A DNA stretch of 64,000 bases, taken from positions 186,001 through 250,000 of the forward strand of contig NZ_WHUF01000008.1 in assembly GCF_009380165.1 (NCBI RefSeq), given 5' to 3'. Made by a program: the position numbers and the translations under genes. Below are positions 60,168 to 64,000 of the stretch, piece by piece (position 1 is the stretch's first letter; each line of letters begins with the position of its first letter). Source of the DNA: Rugamonas rivuli. GTDB lineage: Bacteria; Pseudomonadota; Gammaproteobacteria; Burkholderiales; Burkholderiaceae_D. The notes beneath the pieces are model-generated. The model searched no databases. It worked only from the letters and a program-made list of their open reading frames with translations, and was not told the origin of the DNA.

Positions 60168-61675
60168 GCTGCCACCCCGTCTGCAATCAGGTCCGCCAGG
60201 ATGCGGCCGTAGTGGGCGATCTTCTCCGGCGTGCAGTAGGCGTAGCCGACCAGCAGGCCGCGCCGCGTCGGCTGCGCGAGGTAATAGGTCGATAGCGCCT
60301 TGACGCGGATGTCCGCAGCGGCGGCAGCTGCTTCCAGCGCCACATCGTCGGCGTCGTCGGGCAGCTGCACCACCAGGTGCAGGCCGGATTCTTCGCTGGA
60401 GATCGTCACCTTGCCGCCGAGGCGAGGCGTGAGCTGCTGCACCAGCGTGCGGCGCAGCAGCTCGCGGCGGGCGCCGTAGGTCTGGCGTATCTTGCGGATG
60501 TGGGTGGTGAAGTGGCCTAGCGCGATGAAGTCCGCCAGCACCGCCTGCACCGTCAATTGGCCGGGGCGCTGAAGGTCGTACAGCGCGCTCTTGAAACCAT
60601 CGACCAGCGCCGGCGGCACCACCAGGTAGCCGACTTTGATGCCGGGGTAGAGTACCTTGGAGAAGGTACCCATGTAGAGCACGCGGTCGTCGATGTCCAG
60701 GCCTTGCAGGGCGGCCAGTGGGCGGCCGGTGTAGCGGAATTCGCTGTCGTAGTCGTCCTCCAGTATCCACGCATCTTTGCGCACGGCGATGTTCAGCAGC
60801 TCGCGTCGGCGGGCCAGACTCATGACGGAGCCCGTCGGATATTGGTGCGACGGCGTTGCATAGATCAGGCGCGGCTTGGTGGCGAGGTCGGACTCCCTTA
60901 GCACCATGCCGTCGTCGTCGACCGCGATCGGATGCAGTTTCAGTTCACGTGACTGGAATACGCGGCGCGCGCCCCAGTAGCCCGGGTCTTCGACCCAGGC
61001 GGTGTCGCCTGCATCGGCCAGCAGCTGCGCGCACAGGTCCAGCGATTGCTGCGTGCCGGCAGTGATCATCACCTGGTCCACCGTCACCTTCACGGAGCGC
61101 GACAGCCGCAGATATTCGGTGATGGCCTGGCGCAGCGGCAGGTGGCCTCCGGACTGGCCGTAGTCCAGCAGGTCTGTGCGGGCCTCGCGCCAGATGCGGT
61201 TTTGCAGCCGCTGCCACAGCTTGAAGGGGAAGGACGAGAAATCATCCTCGCCCGGTGCGAAGGGCTGGATCTCGAAGCGCGGGCCGGCCGCAAAGCTGGT
61301 CAACTCGCGGCCCCGTTTTGACAAGCGCGCAGCGCGGCCCTGCGACGATCCACGCGGCGCCGGTCCCGATCCGCGCATGCTGGCGCGTTGAGCCTGCAGG
61401 TCCGCCACATAGGTGCCGCTGCCCATCGCGCTGGTGACGTAGCCCTCGGCCGCCAGCTGTTCGAAGGCCGCGATCACCGTGTTGCGCGAGATGCCGAGAT
61501 CACGCGCCAGGTCGCGGCTGGACGGCAGTTTGCTGCCCGCGCCCAGCAGCTGGCGGTGGATGGCGCTCTTGGCCGCCTCGTACAAACGGCGTTGCTGCGG
61601 CAGGCGCGGATGGAAGCCGGATAAGGCCAGCGTTTGCGCTAGCAGATCGGAAGTGGGCGACAGGGTATGCGGCAT
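60164..61675 (-). CDS. MocR-family (GntR/aminotransferase) regulator
   Basis: A 503-residue PLP-dependent regulator. The N-terminal GntR winged helix covers about residues 30-95 (KLPSSRDLARDLGISRNT). The remainder is an aspartate-aminotransferase-like domain with ITAGTQQSLDL, DDYDSEFRY and the PLP Lys in GTFSKVLYPG. Members respond to amino compounds such as GABA or taurine bound as external aldimine. The genes for gamma-glutamyl-GABA hydrolase and ligase lie divergently, so GABA or a polyamine derivative is a good guess for the signal. Start at the ATG at 61675. Confidence 0.92.
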   Translation of the reverse strand: MPHTLSPTSDLLAQTLALSGFHPRLPQQRRLYEAAKSAIHRQLLGAGSKLPSSRDLARDLGISRNTVIAAFEQLAAEGYVTSAMGSGTYVADLQAQRASMRGSGPAPRGSSQGRAARLSKRGRELTSFAAGPRFEIQPFAPGEDDFSSFPFKLWQRLQNRIWREARTDLLDYGQSGGHLPLRQAITEYLRLSRSVKVTVDQVMITAGTQQSLDLCAQLLADAGDTAWVEDPGYWGARRVFQSRELKLHPIAVDDDGMVLRESDLATKPRLIYATPSHQYPTGSVMSLARRRELLNIAVRKDAWILEDDYDSEFRYTGRPLAALQGLDIDDRVLYMGTFSKVLYPGIKVGYLVVPPALVDGFKSALYDLQRPGQLTVQAVLADFIALGHFTTHIRKIRQTYGARRELLRRTLVQQLTPRLGGKVTISSEESGLHLVVQLPDDADDVALEAAAAAADIRVKALSTYYLAQPTRRGLLVGYAYCTPEKIAHYGRILADLIADGVAA

Positions 61676-61682
61676 GATACTC

Positions 61683-61713
61683 AAAGTGGTTCCATCAATT
61701 TTAAACAAGTGGC
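61683..61713. promoter_or_regulatory. Candidate MocR direct repeats
   Basis: AAGTGG occurs twice (61684-61689 and 61707-61712), 23 bases apart, in the 75-base divergent gap. MocR regulators bind direct repeats about two helical turns apart, so this is a plausible operator for both directions. Confidence 0.35.
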
Positions 61714-61750
61714 ACTCACAATGATACCAAAATAGGCATATGATGAAGAC

Positions 61751-62503
61751 ATGCGTAGCCCAATTGTCATTGTCCCCGCCTGTGTGAACCAGATCGGCGC
61801 CCATGCCAACCACACGGCCCAGTTCAAATATGTTGCCGCAGTGGCCGACGGGGCGGGCTGCACGCCGCTCATCATGCCGGCCCTGGGCGTGGCCACGGAT
61901 TTCGAAGCGCTGCTGGCGCTGGCCGACGGCGTCATGCTGACCGGCTCACCCTCCAACGTGCACGCCGGCCTGTATGGGCAGGAAGTGCTGGAACCATCGC
62001 TGCCGCAGGATGCTGCGCGCGACGCCACCACGCTGCCTTTCATTCGGGCGGCGCTCAAGCGCGGCATACCGCTGCTGGCGATATGCCGCGGCTTCCAGGA
62101 AGTGAACGTGGCGCTGGGCGGCACACTGCACCAGGCGGTGCACGACGTACCCGGCATGGCCGATCACCGCGAGCGCAAGGACCAGCCTTTGGCACAGCAA
62201 TACGCAGCGTCACATCGCGTGCTGCTGGAGCCGGACGGCCAACTGGCACGCATCCTGGGCGGCGCTTCGCAAATCATGGTCAATTCGCTGCATGGCCAGG
62301 GCATCGCCCAACTGGCGCCATCGCTGGCCGTGGAAGCACGCGCCGACGACGGCCTGGTGGAAGCCTACCGCGTAGCAGACGCCAGCAGTTTTGCGCTCGC
62401 GGTACAGTGGCATCCAGAGTGGCGCCTGACGGAGAACCCCGATTCCGTCAAATTATTCAAGGCTTTCGGCGAGGCCTGCCGCAACTATAAAAATCAACGC
62501 TAA
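61751..62503 (+). CDS. puuD: Gamma-glutamyl-GABA hydrolase family protein
   Basis: A 250-residue class I glutamine-amidotransferase-like hydrolase. The nucleophile is Cys112 in AICRGFQEVNVALGG, and the His is in QWHPEW. VMLTGSPSNVHAGLYG is a PuuD/SpuA signature. It would release GABA from gamma-glutamyl-GABA in the putrescine pathway. It is divergent to the MocR regulator and followed by the second PuuA after 15 bases. Confidence 0.93.
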   Translation: MRSPIVIVPACVNQIGAHANHTAQFKYVAAVADGAGCTPLIMPALGVATDFEALLALADGVMLTGSPSNVHAGLYGQEVLEPSLPQDAARDATTLPFIRAALKRGIPLLAICRGFQEVNVALGGTLHQAVHDVPGMADHRERKDQPLAQQYAASHRVLLEPDGQLARILGGASQIMVNSLHGQGIAQLAPSLAVEARADDGLVEAYRVADASSFALAVQWHPEWRLTENPDSVKLFKAFGEACRNYKNQR

Positions 62504-62518
62504 AAAAGAGAGAGAACC

Positions 62519-63889
62519 ATGGCAATCCGCGAAAATTTTACTTATACCGACATGGACCTGTGGCTCAACGAGAAGCACGTCACCGAAATCGAATGCCTGG
62601 TCCCCGACTTGACCGGCGTGGCACGCGGGAAGATCCTCCCGCGCGGTAAGTTCACCCAGGAGCGCGGCATGCGCATCCCCGAAGCGGTGCTGGGCATGAC
62701 CGTGACCGGCAACTACCCGGTGGAGGACGCAGGCTACGACCGTGCCATCTCCACCACCGACCGCGACATGATACTGAAGGCCGATCCGACTACCATCACC
62801 ATGGTGCCGTGGGCCACCGATCCGACTGCGCAGGTCATCCACGACTGCTACTTCTCCGACGGCCGTCTGGTCGATTTCGCGCCGCGCTCCGTGCTGCGCC
62901 GCGTGCTCAAGCTGTATGCTGATAAAGGCTGGAAGCCTGTCGTAGCGCCGGAACTGGAGTTCTACCTGACCGCAAAAAACAGCGATCCTGATCTGCCTTT
63001 GAAACCGCCTATCGGCCGCAGCGGCCGCGCTGAAACCAGCCGCCAGGTTTACAGCATCGACGCGGTGAATGAATTCGATCCGCTGTTCGAAGACATCTAC
63101 GATTACTGCGACATGATGAACCTCGACGTCGACACGCTGATTCACGAAATCGGCGCCGGCCAGATGGAGATCAACTTCCTGCACGGCGATCCGCTCGGCC
63201 TGGCCGACAAGGTGTTCTTCTTCAAGCGCACCTTGCGCGAGGCTGCGCTTAAGCACGATATGTACGCGACCTTCATGGCCAAGCCGATGGCGGGCGAGCC
63301 GGGTTCCGCGATGCACGTGCACCAGAGCGTGGTCGATCTGAAGACCGGCAAGAACATCTTCAGCGCGGACGACGGCTCGGCCGCGCCGATCTTCAAGCAC
63401 TACATCGGCGGCCTGCAACGCTACATGCCGTCGGCGATGGCGATCGTCGCGCCGTATGTGAATTCGTATCGCCGCATCGTGCGCCACACGGCGGCGCCGA
63501 TCAATATCCAGTGGGGCATGGACAACCGCACCGTCGGTTTCCGCGTACCGGAATCTGGCGTGCAGGATCGTCGCGTGGAGAACCGCATCATCGGCGCGGA
63601 CGCCAACCCGTACCTGGCGCTGGCCGTCACGCTGGCCTGCGGCTATCTCGGCATGACCGAGCAGCTGGAACCGACGCCGATGACCGTCGGCAGCGCCTAC
63701 GACCTGATGGTCGAACTGCCGCAGGGCTTGCCGGAAGCGCTGCAACTGCTGCGTGGCGAGGACAAGCTGCGCAGCGTTCTGGGCGACCGCTTCATCGACG
63801 TCTACTCCGCCATCAAGGATCTGGAGCATCAGGAATTCATGACCGTCATCAGCCCGTGGGAGCGCGAGCACCTGCTGCTGCACGTCTGA
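62519..63889 (+). CDS. puuA: Glutamine-synthetase-type gamma-glutamylputrescine synthetase, copy 2
   Basis: A 456-residue paralogue of the gene at 54659, the same length and colinear without gaps on reading, with the same GS motifs (APELEFYLT, MAKPMAGEPGSAMHVHQS, NRTVGFRVP). Differences are mostly conservative, plus patches such as LDADTL versus the same region (MEINFLHGD here, MGLNFQHGD there). It may prefer a different amine. It follows puuD and precedes the truncated last gene. Confidence 0.92.
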   Translation: MAIRENFTYTDMDLWLNEKHVTEIECLVPDLTGVARGKILPRGKFTQERGMRIPEAVLGMTVTGNYPVEDAGYDRAISTTDRDMILKADPTTITMVPWATDPTAQVIHDCYFSDGRLVDFAPRSVLRRVLKLYADKGWKPVVAPELEFYLTAKNSDPDLPLKPPIGRSGRAETSRQVYSIDAVNEFDPLFEDIYDYCDMMNLDVDTLIHEIGAGQMEINFLHGDPLGLADKVFFFKRTLREAALKHDMYATFMAKPMAGEPGSAMHVHQSVVDLKTGKNIFSADDGSAAPIFKHYIGGLQRYMPSAMAIVAPYVNSYRRIVRHTAAPINIQWGMDNRTVGFRVPESGVQDRRVENRIIGADANPYLALAVTLACGYLGMTEQLEPTPMTVGSAYDLMVELPQGLPEALQLLRGEDKLRSVLGDRFIDVYSAIKDLEHQEFMTVISPWEREHLLLHV

Positions 63890-63910
63890 TCACTTTTGAT
63901 AGGAACCACT

Positions 63911-64000
63911 ATGTTGAACAATTCATTGGCGCCTAGCGCCTCTCTGGTCGCGTCGGTGAAGGCCGCAGCGCGCCCGGAAGTGTATGACACCGCCGCCATC
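63911..64000 (+). CDS. Start of a further gene of the puu operon (cut by the window end)
   Basis: The first 30 codons of a gene with AGGAA 6 bases before the ATG. The visible residues (MLNNSLAPSASLVASVKAAA, then RPEVYDTAAI) do not identify the family. From context an aminotransferase or aldehyde dehydrogenase of polyamine catabolism would be expected; that is inference only. Confidence 0.55.
   Translation, partial: MLNNSLAPSASLVASVKAAARPEVYDTAAI

Noticed and set aside
1..64000. CRISPR arrays, tRNA genes, insertion sequences, prophage or integrase genes
   Set aside because: I saw no regularly spaced repeats, no cloverleaf-like sequence, no transposase motifs and no phage structural genes.

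Overview
The window is GC-rich, densely coded chromosomal DNA of a betaproteobacterium, most likely an Oxalobacteraceae relative of Massilia or Duganella. This is inferred from the gene order nadK-recN-hemH-grpE-dnaK-dnaJ, from the pcm/rhodanese/tolC trio and from protein style; no rRNA or other marker gene is present. There are no tRNAs, CRISPR arrays, insertion sequences or prophage genes.

Layout. (1) 1-9.8 kb: a uronic-acid/glycan catabolic cluster with a LacI regulator, a secreted lyase-like protein, a CHMI-type tautomerase, a GH2 beta-glucuronidase-type enzyme, a GH3 beta-glucosidase, D-glucarate dehydratase and a convergent LysR regulator. (2) 9.9-25.5 kb: a mosaic of small units. These include an M64 metallopeptidase, a lower-GC two-gene unit whose larger product looks like a PARP-type ADP-ribosyltransferase fold, a hydrolase/M14 pair, a secreted pair with DUF2145, a LysR/PhzF divergent pair with overlapping start codons, a TetR gene with a clear promoter and operator, pcm-rhodanese-tolC, and a truncated osmC. 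(3) 25.5-35.3 kb: core stress and housekeeping genes. nadK-recN sits behind a near-consensus LexA box, followed by a polysaccharide deacetylase and hemH, then grpE, dnaK and dnaJ with RpoH-type promoters, then a beta-carbonic anhydrase. (4) 35.4-39 kb: a TauD-like dioxygenase with an SsuABC/TauABC-type importer. (5) 39-54.6 kb: nitrate assimilation. It has an ANTAR regulator (NasT type), a nitrate ABC importer, a soluble P-box/MCP-like protein, a siroheme methyltransferase, then NarK-type transporter, NirBD, an FAD reductase and the assimilatory nitrate reductase. (6) 54.6-64 kb: polyamine uptake and the gamma-glutamyl-putrescine route (two PuuA-like ligases, PotGHI-type transporter, PuuD, a MocR regulator and an MFS carrier).

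The best-supported regulatory discovery is in region 5. Both nitrate operons have the same leader design: a consensus sigma-54 promoter, two RNA hairpins with AACGRC hexaloops (A at position 1, G at position 4, the ANTAR target signature), and an intrinsic terminator whose left arm overlaps the second hairpin. This is an antitermination switch for the NasT protein encoded next door. No separate NasS-like sensor is visible; instead a cytosolic protein with a NarX/PilJ-like P-box is encoded in the nitrate importer operon and could be the sensor. The best candidate for an undescribed system outside nitrate metabolism is the two-gene ADP-ribosyltransferase-like unit at 11.9-12.9 kb. A second is the lyase/tautomerase pair in the uronate cluster.

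Start codons were chosen by ribosome binding site, signal peptide and family length, and differ from the longest reading frame in many genes. All family assignments come from reading motifs by eye; no database search was possible.
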